Shown one piece after another: positions 16,857 through 25,126 of a DNA stretch of 35,230 nt. A program made the position numbers and the translations under genes. Location: positions 1-35,230 of the forward strand of contig JACDZI010000030.1 in NCBI GenBank assembly GCA_013426785.1, given 5' to 3'. The notes below the pieces were generated by a model, which worked only from the letters and a program-made list of their open reading frames with translations, had not been told where the DNA came from and searched no databases. This DNA is from Rhodocyclaceae bacterium. Lineage in GTDB: Bacteria; Pseudomonadota; Gammaproteobacteria; Burkholderiales; Rhodocyclaceae. Numbering within the stretch: position 1 is the first letter of the stretch; the number at the start of each line of letters is the position of its first letter.

Positions 16857-19800
16857 TCAGACGACCAGCCGGCCCGCGTTGATGGCTCGCAGTGCGTTCA
16901 GGATGCGCGTCTTGCTACGGTAATTGCCGAACTCGGCTTCGTCCTGCGCGCGCACGATGGGGAAATTGTCGAGTATCCAGCCGGCGTCATCCTCCGACAA
17001 TCCGTAGAGGTGCATGAACAGCGCATCCAGCGCCACCTTGCGGGCGCCGCGGTCGGCCTCGTCCCACACGAACGGTGCGCCGTCGTAGCCCAAGTCGCGG
17101 GCGAAGGGCGCGATGTCGTGGGCGGTGTAGGTGAGGTGCAGCACCTGCTCGCGGATGAAATCGGCGATCCTGGTCTTGCCGATCTTTTCCGCGAAGCGTT
17201 CTGGCGCAATGACCGGGAGCTGTTCGAGGATGAACAGGTTGATGGTCTGGCCTTGCAGCTTTTGCCGCAAGACAAAATCAAAGGCAAAGCTGTTGAGGTT
17301 GGCCAGCAACAATGCGCAGAACCCGGCGGCTTCATTGGCAGCCTGCGCTTGCGGCACCAGCAGCGGCACCTTGTTGCCAAAACCGGCACCGGGCAGCAGC
17401 ATGGCAATCATGGTGCGAGCGTTGGTCGGCGCTGAAATTTCTTTGAAGCCCAGCGCCCAAGGCAACGGGTTTGCGGCGGTATCGCTATGTCGCACGTAAT
17501 ACTGCGGCACCGGAAAACGATCAGGCTCTAGCTTCTGCGCAGCAGGAATCGGTTCTGGCTGTGCGGCGCGGTGCAGGTTGTCGGCATTGACCACCACGTC
17601 CGCCGCCCGATGGTCGTACATCTGCACCATCTTGCCTTCGTAGAGCGGCACGACTGGTTCGTTCAGTTTTTTTGCCTCGGCAGCAGTCAGGAACAGCCCC
17701 GAATCGTTGGTCATATCGAACATGCGCAGGTACTTCACCGGCCACACGCGCCGCTCGTCGCGCGTGCTGCGATCCACCAGCACCGGATGCTCGCGGTAAA
17801 TCTTCATCGTGATGTCAGCATCGCGACGGTGGCGGAAGATCGGCGCGGCACCAGTGTTGGGATTGACCCGCTTGAAATCTTCCGCTGAAAGTTCAAGCAC
17901 GCGCTCGGGGTCATCGGCCTCGGCGATATCGTGCAAATAGAAAGCGCAACGCGAGGCGGCAAAACGCCGCGGTTCGCCGCCGAACACCAGCGTGCAGAAC
18001 TTGAAACGCGAATCGACATCGGGGAAGAAACTGCCGCCGGGGTTATGCCGGTTCTCGAAATCGTACAGCGCGCCCAGCCGCCCGGTGGCTGAAATGCCCC
18101 GGAAAAACTCGGCCGCGCCTTTGTCGGCAGCGATACCGGAGGGCGTCAGCAAGGCGACGATGCCATCGGTGGCCACCAGCGCCTGCGCGCGCTCGACGAA
18201 CAGGCTGTAGAGATTCACGTCGCCGCCGCCCAAGAGTGGATAGTCGCCACTCTTGCCCAGCACGCGGGCGTTGTCCTCGGCGCGCTGGCAGGCTTCGGCA
18301 TATTCCAGCCACAGGGGCGCGGGGCCGTATTTCTTCTTTTCCAGCGCCTCAATCATGCGCTTGCGGTCCGCCGCGCGCGGCTGGGCGGCAATGGCGCGGT
18401 CGCGTTCGGCAAACCATTCCACCTGCTGCAACTTGATGCGATCCCACGGCGGGTTGCCGATAACCGCATCGAAACCGCCCCGGCCCGCCGTGTCGAACAC
18501 CGTCGGGAAAGCGGTCCACCAATGCAGGAACCGTTCGCGCTCCGCGATGGCGCGCAGTTCGGCCATCAGCTTTTCGCCGGGCGTCGGCTCGGTGGGCTCC
18601 CGGACGGCGTATTCGACTTGCTCGGGCGGCTTGACGGTCAGCAGCGCGACGAGATTGCGGTCAGGCGAAAAAATTTCGCCCAGCGCATCGACGAGTTCCT
18701 GCCCGCCGAGCTTTTCAAGTTTTTTCTCGGAACTCGCCGGCCAGCCCGGCAACTTCCAGCGCAGCGCGCGCCAGAAATCCAGCAGCGCATGAATCGGCGC
18801 GACCTGCTCGGCGGCTTCGTCGGCCAGTTGTTTCGACAGGCGTGCCTCGGCGATATCGACGTCGGTCAGGTCGGCTACCCGCGCCAGGCTCTTGGCGGCG
18901 ATTTCCAGTCGCGCCAGTTCGCCGCGCTGGAACAGCATGCCCAGTGCTTCGAGGCCGCGCGCCACCTCGGGCAGGCGCTCGCCATGCAGCGAATCGCCGA
19001 TCTTGAGGTGATGATCGAGGAAGGACAGCGGCGCGCCGACGGTAAAGGTGTGCAGCCACAACGCGGTCTTGGCCAGTTCGACCGCCATCGGATTCTTGTC
19101 CACGCCGAAGATGCTCTTCTTGAGGATCATGCGACGGACGATGTGGCGGTCGTCGAGCTGGGCGTCGGTGACGTTCCAGCCGTGTTCCTGGGCCGCCGCC
19201 TTGATGGTGCGGCGAATGTGGGCGATGCGCGCCACCAGCGGACTTTGCCAGGGCCACCCCTGCTCCAGCAGATGGGCCGACCAGAGTTGGACGGCGACCT
19301 GATGCTCGGCGGTGTCGATGGTTTCGAGAATGCGATCAGCGAGGTCATCGACCAGCGCCACCAGAAAGTGGCCGCTACCCATGGCCGGATCGCAAATCTT
19401 CAGTTCCAGCAGGGCACTGGCAGGATCGAGTTTATCCAGCGCGTCCCAATCGCCGGGGTTGAGCGCGGTCTTTTTCTTCCAGGCGTCCAACCGTTTGCTG
19501 AAAGCTTGCTGGCGCTCGTCGGCCAGCCGGCCGACCGATTCGCGCAGGATCAACCGTACCAGGTCGTCATGGGTGTAATAGCTGCCCGACACCTTGCGGG
19601 CAAAGCTGGCCGGACGGGCATGGATGATGTCGATTTCCGGCGTGTTCTCGAAAGTATCCTTGGGCGCGACTTCGTGTGCCAGCGAGTATTCGAGCAGGCG
19701 TTCGTAGATGCCCCCCAGGTGGGCGACGGACAGGTCGCGGTAGTTGATCCAGCCCTTGAGCAAATCCTCGGTGCGGCGCGACAGGGTATCGATGATCGGC

Positions 19801-21029
19801 GCCAGGATGGCGTCGGGCACGCGCGAGCGCACCAGCAGCGGCGAGCGGGCGCGGTCGAACAAGCCGCCGTTGTAGGCGGGAATACCGACGGCGTCCTCGC
19901 CTTCGTCGATGATGAAGAAAACGGCCTGCAAATCCCGGTAAAGGTTGTCCAGCTTGGTTGCCAACGGACGACGCTGGTCGATGTCGTCGCGCACCTGTTC
20001 GCGCAGGCGACGCAGGCTGTAACGGTGGTAACGCTCGTCCCTGACCGGCAAGAGGCCGCGATCCTCGGCGTAGAAGAGGAACAACAGCCGGTAGAGAAAC
20101 ACCAGCGCGGCCTCGCGCACTTCGTCGAGATAGGGCCGTGTGTATTGCAGTCGCATGGCCTTGCCGAAGCCGAACGGCTGCCTTTGCGCTTGCAGGTCAC
20201 CCTTGGCCAGTGCGTGGCACAGGGCCGGGAAAATCTCGGTGAACACCCGCGCGCCGAGGTCTTGCGCGACCTTTTCCTCATACACGCGCGCCTCGTTGCG
20301 GGCGTAGGCGTGAAAGCTGCGATCAGCCGTGTCCCAGGATTGCGAGAGGAAAGCGGCACGGTGGAACATCAGGAAAAACAGGCGCAGGGCGTGATCTGGC
20401 TCGGGCGCATCGAACTCGGTCTGCACGCCGGGCACGCCAAGCGCGACAGCGACATCGATCTCGAAAAACTCTTCGGCGCGCGAACGGGCATCCTGCCAAT
20501 AGAGACGCCACACCGCGCCATTGGTGAGCACGCCCCACTTCACGGCGCGGTCGGCGACGACATCGACCCGCGACAGATAACGCAGCATCTGCGAGGACGG
20601 TGCGCCGGGATCGCCCGCTTCGGCGGCATCGCCCCGGTCGAGCGGACGCAGCCAGCGCTTGGCTTCGAGAATGGCAAGACCGTGCCGGTAACGCTGGTCG
20701 TCACGGGTCTCGTTGATGGCGGCGGTCTTGGCGGCGGCATCGGGGAACAGCAGCACGTCGGGCACGTCCTCGCGGCGCTTGCCGGAGAGATTGACCTGCG
20801 GCAGATAATCGTCGCCCCAGCCAAGTTGGGCCAGCACTTTCTCGATCACCAGTTGCTCGGTTTGCGCCTCGTTGATGGTCGAACCGGCGGACAGCGGAGC
20901 GAAAATGGCAGCGAGCGCGGCGCGGAAAGTCGCCAGATCGGATTCGGTCAGCGCCTCATAGGGCGGGGTGTCGCGGATGCCGCGATGAAGAAAATCCTGG
21001 CTGAAGAGTTGGCCCTGCATGGCCGGCAT
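16857..21029 (-). CDS. large single-chain restriction-modification enzyme, type IIG-like
   Basis: A protein of about 1390 residues that seems to join a nuclease and an N6-adenine methyltransferase. The N-terminal part has a PD-(D/E)xK-like site: P90-D91 in VPDVLLFPD and E122-x-K124 in AILEAKRW. The SAM motif DPAMGSGHFLVAL starts near residue 547 and the catalytic NPPW is at about 859-862 (FDAVIGNPPWDRIK). The C-terminal 450 residues would be the target-recognition part. BREX PglX and the DISARM methyltransferase have a similar methyltransferase core, but the N-terminal nuclease signature and the lack of partner genes favour a stand-alone type IIG enzyme. The frame continues upstream through the repeat. 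The start is taken at 21029 (or 21020), because upstream codons translate the repeat. It sits alone between dnaJ and a DUF4405 gene, bracketed by identical inverted repeats. Confidence 0.85.
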   Translation of the reverse strand: MPAMQGQLFSQDFLHRGIRDTPPYEALTESDLATFRAALAAIFAPLSAGSTINEAQTEQLVIEKVLAQLGWGDDYLPQVNLSGKRREDVPDVLLFPDAAAKTAAINETRDDQRYRHGLAILEAKRWLRPLDRGDAAEAGDPGAPSSQMLRYLSRVDVVADRAVKWGVLTNGAVWRLYWQDARSRAEEFFEIDVAVALGVPGVQTEFDAPEPDHALRLFFLMFHRAAFLSQSWDTADRSFHAYARNEARVYEEKVAQDLGARVFTEIFPALCHALAKGDLQAQRQPFGFGKAMRLQYTRPYLDEVREAALVFLYRLLFLFYAEDRGLLPVRDERYHRYSLRRLREQVRDDIDQRRPLATKLDNLYRDLQAVFFIIDEGEDAVGIPAYNGGLFDRARSPLLVRSRVPDAILAPIIDTLSRRTEDLLKGWINYRDLSVAHLGGIYERLLEYSLAHEVAPKDTFENTPEIDIIHARPASFARKVSGSYYTHDDLVRLILRESVGRLADERQQAFSKRLDAWKKKTALNPGDWDALDKLDPASALLELKICDPAMGSGHFLVALVDDLADRILETIDTAEHQVAVQLWSAHLLEQGWPWQSPLVARIAHIRRTIKAAAQEHGWNVTDAQLDDRHIVRRMILKKSIFGVDKNPMAVELAKTALWLHTFTVGAPLSFLDHHLKIGDSLHGERLPEVARGLEALGMLFQRGELARLEIAAKSLARVADLTDVDIAEARLSKQLADEAAEQVAPIHALLDFWRALRWKLPGWPASSEKKLEKLGGQELVDALGEIFSPDRNLVALLTVKPPEQVEYAVREPTEPTPGEKLMAELRAIAERERFLHWWTAFPTVFDTAGRGGFDAVIGNPPWDRIKLQQVEWFAERDRAIAAQPRAADRKRMIEALEKKKYGPAPLWLEYAEACQRAEDNARVLGKSGDYPLLGGGDVNLYSLFVERAQALVATDGIVALLTPSGIAADKGAAEFFRGISATGRLGALYDFENRHNPGGSFFPDVDSRFKFCTLVFGGEPRRFAASRCAFYLHDIAEADDPERVLELSAEDFKRVNPNTGAAPIFRHRRDADITMKIYREHPVLVDRSTRDERRVWPVKYLRMFDMTNDSGLFLTAAEAKKLNEPVVPLYEGKMVQMYDHRAADVVVNADNLHRAAQPEPIPAAQKLEPDRFPVPQYYVRHSDTAANPLPWALGFKEISAPTNARTMIAMLLPGAGFGNKVPLLVPQAQAANEAAGFCALLLANLNSFAFDFVLRQKLQGQTINLFILEQLPVIAPERFAEKIGKTRIADFIREQVLHLTYTAHDIAPFARDLGYDGAPFVWDEADRGARKVALDALFMHLYGLSEDDAGWILDNFPIVRAQDEAEFGNYRSKTRILNALRAINAGRLVV

Positions 21030-21039
21030 GATAAAGGCA

Positions 21040-21062
21040 AAAGTCGGCGCTGGCGGGACGGC
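21040..21062 (+). repeat. dispersed 23-bp repeat, copy G (consensus form)
   Basis: Lies 10 bases upstream of the restriction-modification gene start. Identical to copy F at the other end of that gene but in opposite orientation. It also forms a direct pair with copy H around the DUF4405 gene. Confidence 0.9.
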
Positions 21063-21150
21063 CCTTACAACTGGCAACAACTCCGCAACAGTTGGCTTAC
21101 CCCCGGCGGGCATCATCTCTCCCATCGTGAATCGACACAGGGAGAAAAAC

Positions 21151-21636
21151 ATGACTTACCGCGAATGGGCCACGCCACTGACTATCGGCAGCTTTCTATT
21201 GATCGCCGCGACCGGCGTGCTGATGTTCTTTCATCTCGACTCCGGGCTCAACAAGCTGGCACACGAATGGCTCGGCTGGATCATGCTGGCGGCCGTCGCC
21301 CTGCACAGCACGATGCATTTCAAGTCCTTCCAACGCTACTTCTCGCGGCCGGCGGCACTGGCGGTGATCCTGCTGTTCGTCGGCCTGTTCGCCGCATCCT
21401 TCGTCGCGCCCTCGGGGCAGTCGAGCAAGTCGCCGCCGGCACTCGCCATCGAGGCCGTGCTGAACGCGCCGCTGGACAAGGTAGCAGCGCTCGCCGGCAA
21501 GGACACGCAAACCGTGCTGGCCCAGCTCGATTCCGCCGGGCTGCATGCCGCCGCCGACCAGAGCCTCAGTGCGATGAGCGGCGAACGCGGCCAGCAGATG
21601 CAGGCGCTCAAGATCGTCTTCGCGCCGCCCCAATAA
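21151..21636 (+). CDS. small inner-membrane protein, DUF4405-like
   Basis: A 161-residue protein with three likely transmembrane helices in its first 95 residues: TPLTIGSFLLIAATGVLMFF, then LGWIMLAAVALHSTMHF, then LAVILLFVGLFAASFVA. Histidines in FFHLD, LAHEW and LHSTMHF are arranged as in cytochrome b-like DUF4405 proteins, so heme binding or electron transfer is possible. The C-terminal 65 residues are soluble, probably periplasmic, and look like a small helical domain. AGGGAG seven bases before the ATG fixes the start. A repeat copy follows its stop codon with no gap, then an intrinsic terminator. The function is unknown. Confidence 0.75.
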   Translation: MTYREWATPLTIGSFLLIAATGVLMFFHLDSGLNKLAHEWLGWIMLAAVALHSTMHFKSFQRYFSRPAALAVILLFVGLFAASFVAPSGQSSKSPPALAIEAVLNAPLDKVAALAGKDTQTVLAQLDSAGLHAAADQSLSAMSGERGQQMQALKIVFAPPQ

Positions 21637-21659
21637 AAAGTCGGCGCTGGCAGGACGGC
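21637..21659 (+). repeat. dispersed 23-bp repeat, copy H
   Basis: Begins at the base after the TAA (21634-21636) of the DUF4405 gene. One difference from consensus (GGCAGGACGGC at the right end). Confidence 0.9.
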
Positions 21660-21676
21660 AACAGAGTAAGAGGATG

Positions 21677-21712
21677 GGCCGCGATGCGATAATCGCGGCC
21701 TGTTTTATTGTT
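21677..21712 (+). terminator. intrinsic terminator before mfd
   Basis: GGCCGCGAT at 21677-21685 and ATCGCGGCC at 21692-21700 form a perfect 9-bp stem with a 6-base loop, followed by TGTTTTATTGTT. It ends the DUF4405 transcript only eight bases before the mfd ATG. The mfd promoter is therefore either within this element (GATAAT at 21688-21693 is in the loop) or mfd depends on readthrough. Confidence 0.7.
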
Positions 21713-21719
21713 GCCTGCG

Positions 21720-24700
21720 ATGACTCCCCTGCTCTCCCTACCTACCGCGCCCAAGCCCGGCCAGCGCCAGCCGCTCCCCGAATCTGCCGATTCCGCCGAC
21801 GCCCTCGCGATCAGCCAACTGACCGATGGCAGCCGCTTGCTGGCGGTCGTCGCCGCCAGCCCGCTCGAAGCCCAGCGCTTGGCCGAAGAAATCGGCTGGT
21901 TCGCCCCGGCCCTGCGCGTGCATCTGCTGCCCGACTGGGAAACACTGCCCTACGACCACTTTTCGCCGCACCAAGACCTGATCTCGGAGCGGCTGGCGAC
22001 GCTGTTCGCCGTCACCCAGGGCCAGTGCGACGTGCTGATCGTCGCCGCCTCGACGGCAGTCACCCGGCTCGCGCCGCCCGCCTTCCTCGCCGCCCATACC
22101 TTCTTCATGAAGCAGGGCGACAAACTCAACCTCGACAAACTACGTGCGCAGATGACGCTGGCCGGCTATCAGCACGTCACGCAGGTGGTCGCGCCCGGCG
22201 AATACAGCGTGCGCGGCGGGCTGGTCGACCTGTTCCCGATGGGCACGGCGCTGCCTTACCGCATCGAACTGTTCGACGACGAGATCGAAACCCTGCGCAG
22301 CTTCCATGTCGACAGCCAGCGCACCCTCTATCCCGTGCCGGAAATCCGCCTGCTGCCGGCGCGCGAAATGCCTGCTGGCGAAACCGGCCGCACCCTGTTC
22401 CGCCAGCGCTTTCGCGAAACCTTCGAGGGTGACGCCTCGCGCATCTCGCTCTACAAGGATGTTTCGAATGGCATCCTGCCGGCCGGCATCGAGTACTACC
22501 TGCCGCTGTTCTTCGAAGAAACGGCGACACTGTTCGACTACCTGCCCGCGACCACCACCTTGCTGCTGCATGGCGACGTGCCGGCCGCCTTCGCGGAATT
22601 CTGGACCGACCTGAACACCCGCTACAAGATGCTCGGCGGCGACCGTTCGCGGCCGGTGCTGCCACCGGGCGACCTGTTCCTGCGCGATGAAGAATTTTTC
22701 ATCGCCGCCAACCAATTTCCGCAGTTCACGCAAAAAGTCGGCGCTGGCAGTACGGCAGGCCTGCCCAATGTCGCCGTCGACCGCAAGGCAGCCGACCCGC
22801 TCGCTGCACTGCGCGGCTTTCTCGACGGTTTCCCCGGGCGCGTGCTGTTGCTCGCCGAATCGGCCGGCCGACGTGAAACCCTGAACGAATACCTTGCCGA
22901 GCACGAACTGCCCGCCGCCATCGTTCCCGACTTCGCCGCGTTCCTGGCCGGCGAGGCCCGCCTGACGCTGGCCACCGCGCCGCTCTCCGGCGGCTTCCGC
23001 CTCGACGACTTCACTCTCATCACCGAAAACGAGCTGTACGCCGCCACGGCACGCCCGCGCCACAAGCGCTCGGACGCCCGTCGCGCCAACCTCGAAGGCT
23101 GGCTGCGCGACCTGTCTGAACTGAAGATCGGCGACCCGGTGGTGCACGAGAACCACGGTATCGGCCGTTATCTCGGCCTGGTGCACATGGACATGGGCGA
23201 TGGGAACGAGGAGTTCCTGCACCTCGAATACGCCGGCCAAGCCAAACTGTATGTGCCGGTGGCGCAGCTCGAAGTCATCTCGCGCTACAGCGGCGTCGAT
23301 CCGGAGGCGGTGCAACTGCACACGCTCGGCTCCGGCCAGTGGGACAAGGCGAAACGGAAAGCCGCCGAACAGGTACGCGACACGGCCGCCGAGCTGCTGC
23401 ACCTCTACGCCCAGCGCGCGGCCCGCAAGGGCCACGAGTTCAACTTCAAGACCCATGACCTGGAAGCCTTCGCCGACGGCTTCGGCTTCGAGGAAACGCC
23501 TGACCAGCTCGCCGCCATCGGTGCGGTGGTTTCCGACATGGTGTCGGACAAGCCGATGGACCGCCTCGTCTGCGGCGATGTCGGTTTCGGCAAGACCGAA
23601 GTGGCGATGCGCGCAGCCTTCGTCGCGGTGGCCGACGGCAAGCAGGTCGCCGTGCTGTGCCCGACCACCCTGCTCGCCGAGCAGCACTACCAGAACTTCG
23701 CTGACCGCTTCGCCGACTGGCCGGTGAAGGTGGCGGAAATCTCGCGCTTCAAATCGAAGCAGGAACAGGCCGAAGCCGTCCAGTTACTGGCGCAGGGCAG
23801 GATCGACATCCTGATCGGCACGCACCGCCTGTTGCAGGAGGACGTGACATTCGAGCGGCTCGGTCTCGTCATCATCGACGAGGAACACCGTTTCGGCGTG
23901 CGGCAGAAGGAAGCGCTCAAGGCGCTGCGCGCCGAAGTGGATGTGCTGACGCTCACCGCCACGCCGATCCCGCGCACGCTGGGCCTGTCGCTGGAAGGAC
24001 TGCGCGACTTCTCGGTGATCGCCACGCCGCCGCAGAAGCGCCTCGCCATCAAGACCTTCGTGCATACCTGGTCCACCGGCCTGGTGCGCGAAGCCTGCCT
24101 GCGCGAATTCAAGCGCGGCGGCCAGGTCTATGTGCTGCACAACGAGGTCGACACCATCGAGAACATGAAGGAGCGCCTCGAAAAGCTGTTGCCGGAGGCG
24201 CGCATCGTCGTCGGCCACGGCCAGTTGCCCGAGCGGGAACTGGAACGCGTGATGCGCGAATTCACCCAGCAGAAGCACAACCTGCTGCTCTGTTCAACCA
24301 TCATCGAGACCGGCATCGACAACCCGCACGCCAACACCATCGTCATCGCCCGCGCCGACAAGTTCGGCCTCGCGCAGCTCCACCAGCTGCGCGGCCGCGT
24401 CGGCCGTTCACACCACCAGGCCTATGCCTACCTGCTCACCGACGAGCACGCCAAGCCCAGCGCGCAGGCGCAGCGCCGGCTGGACGCCATCCAGGCGATG
24501 GAAGAACTCGGCTCCGGCTTCTTCCTCGCCATGCACGACCTCGAAATCCGCGGTGCCGGCGAGGTGCTCGGCGAAAACCAGTCCGGCGAGATCCACGAAA
24601 TCGGCTTCGCGCTCTACACCAACATGCTCAACGCCGCAGTACGGGCCTTGAAGGACGGCAAGGCCATGCCCGACCTGACCCAACCGCTCGCCGTCACCGC

Positions 24701-25124
24701 CGAGATCAACCTGCGCAGCCCGGCCCTGCTGCCCGACGTCTACTGCCCGGATGTACATGAGCGGCTGACGCTCTACAAGCGCCTCGCCAACTGCGACACC
24801 GAGGACACGCTGCGGCTGATGCAGGAGGAACTGATCGACCGCTACGGCGAGCTGCCAGCGCAGGCGCAGGCATTGGTCGACACGCATCGCCTGCGGCTGC
24901 TGGGTAAGCCGCTGGGTATCGCCAAGCTCGACGCCGGGGAAAAATCGATCCAGTTACAGTTCGTCAGGAACCCGCCGATCGATCCGGCCAAGATCATCAA
25001 GCTGATTCAGAACGACCGCGCCTTCAAACTGGCCGGGCCGAATAAGCTGGCCTGGCACAAGGCGAGCGGCAATCTCAGGGAAAGAGTGATCGCCATCAAG
25101 GAACTTTTCGACCGCCTTCAATAA
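21720..25124 (+). CDS. mfd: transcription-repair coupling factor Mfd
   Basis: A 1134-residue DNA translocase that removes stalled RNA polymerase and recruits UvrA to the lesion. An N-terminal UvrB-like module comes first. The RNA polymerase-interacting domain follows at KIGDPVVHENHGIGRYLGL. The helicase core has Walker A GDVGFGKTEVAMR near residue 620 and the DEEH box in VIIDEEHRFGVRQKEALK. Then come TATPIPRTLGLSLEGLRDFS, the VGRSHHQAYAYLL motif and the C-terminal TRCF domain. The length is typical. ATG at 21720 is preferred; an in-frame TTG lies four codons upstream. Codons 339-346 are a copy of the dispersed repeat read in frame as KVGAGSTA, placed in a loop between the UvrB-like module and the next domain that is variable among Mfd proteins. 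Confidence 0.96.
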   Translation: MTPLLSLPTAPKPGQRQPLPESADSADALAISQLTDGSRLLAVVAASPLEAQRLAEEIGWFAPALRVHLLPDWETLPYDHFSPHQDLISERLATLFAVTQGQCDVLIVAASTAVTRLAPPAFLAAHTFFMKQGDKLNLDKLRAQMTLAGYQHVTQVVAPGEYSVRGGLVDLFPMGTALPYRIELFDDEIETLRSFHVDSQRTLYPVPEIRLLPAREMPAGETGRTLFRQRFRETFEGDASRISLYKDVSNGILPAGIEYYLPLFFEETATLFDYLPATTTLLLHGDVPAAFAEFWTDLNTRYKMLGGDRSRPVLPPGDLFLRDEEFFIAANQFPQFTQKVGAGSTAGLPNVAVDRKAADPLAALRGFLDGFPGRVLLLAESAGRRETLNEYLAEHELPAAIVPDFAAFLAGEARLTLATAPLSGGFRLDDFTLITENELYAATARPRHKRSDARRANLEGWLRDLSELKIGDPVVHENHGIGRYLGLVHMDMGDGNEEFLHLEYAGQAKLYVPVAQLEVISRYSGVDPEAVQLHTLGSGQWDKAKRKAAEQVRDTAAELLHLYAQRAARKGHEFNFKTHDLEAFADGFGFEETPDQLAAIGAVVSDMVSDKPMDRLVCGDVGFGKTEVAMRAAFVAVADGKQVAVLCPTTLLAEQHYQNFADRFADWPVKVAEISRFKSKQEQAEAVQLLAQGRIDILIGTHRLLQEDVTFERLGLVIIDEEHRFGVRQKEALKALRAEVDVLTLTATPIPRTLGLSLEGLRDFSVIATPPQKRLAIKTFVHTWSTGLVREACLREFKRGGQVYVLHNEVDTIENMKERLEKLLPEARIVVGHGQLPERELERVMREFTQQKHNLLLCSTIIETGIDNPHANTIVIARADKFGLAQLHQLRGRVGRSHHQAYAYLLTDEHAKPSAQAQRRLDAIQAMEELGSGFFLAMHDLEIRGAGEVLGENQSGEIHEIGFALYTNMLNAAVRALKDGKAMPDLTQPLAVTAEINLRSPALLPDVYCPDVHERLTLYKRLANCDTEDTLRLMQEELIDRYGELPAQAQALVDTHRLRLLGKPLGIAKLDAGEKSIQLQFVRNPPIDPAKIIKLIQNDRAFKLAGPNKLAWHKASGNLRERVIAIKELFDRLQ
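22734..22756 (+). repeat. dispersed 23-bp repeat, copy I, inside mfd
   Basis: Begins exactly on codon 339 (AAA) of mfd and encodes KVGAGSTA when the next base is included. It differs from consensus at three positions. Same frame and same AGTACGGC ending as the grpE copy. Confidence 0.85.
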
Positions 25125-25126
25125 AA

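Noticed and set aside
18522-21692. A plus-strand open frame of about 1056 codons opposite the restriction-modification gene.
   Set aside because: Low-complexity composition rich in Gln, Arg and Gly with no motifs, while the opposite strand has clear nuclease and methyltransferase motifs.
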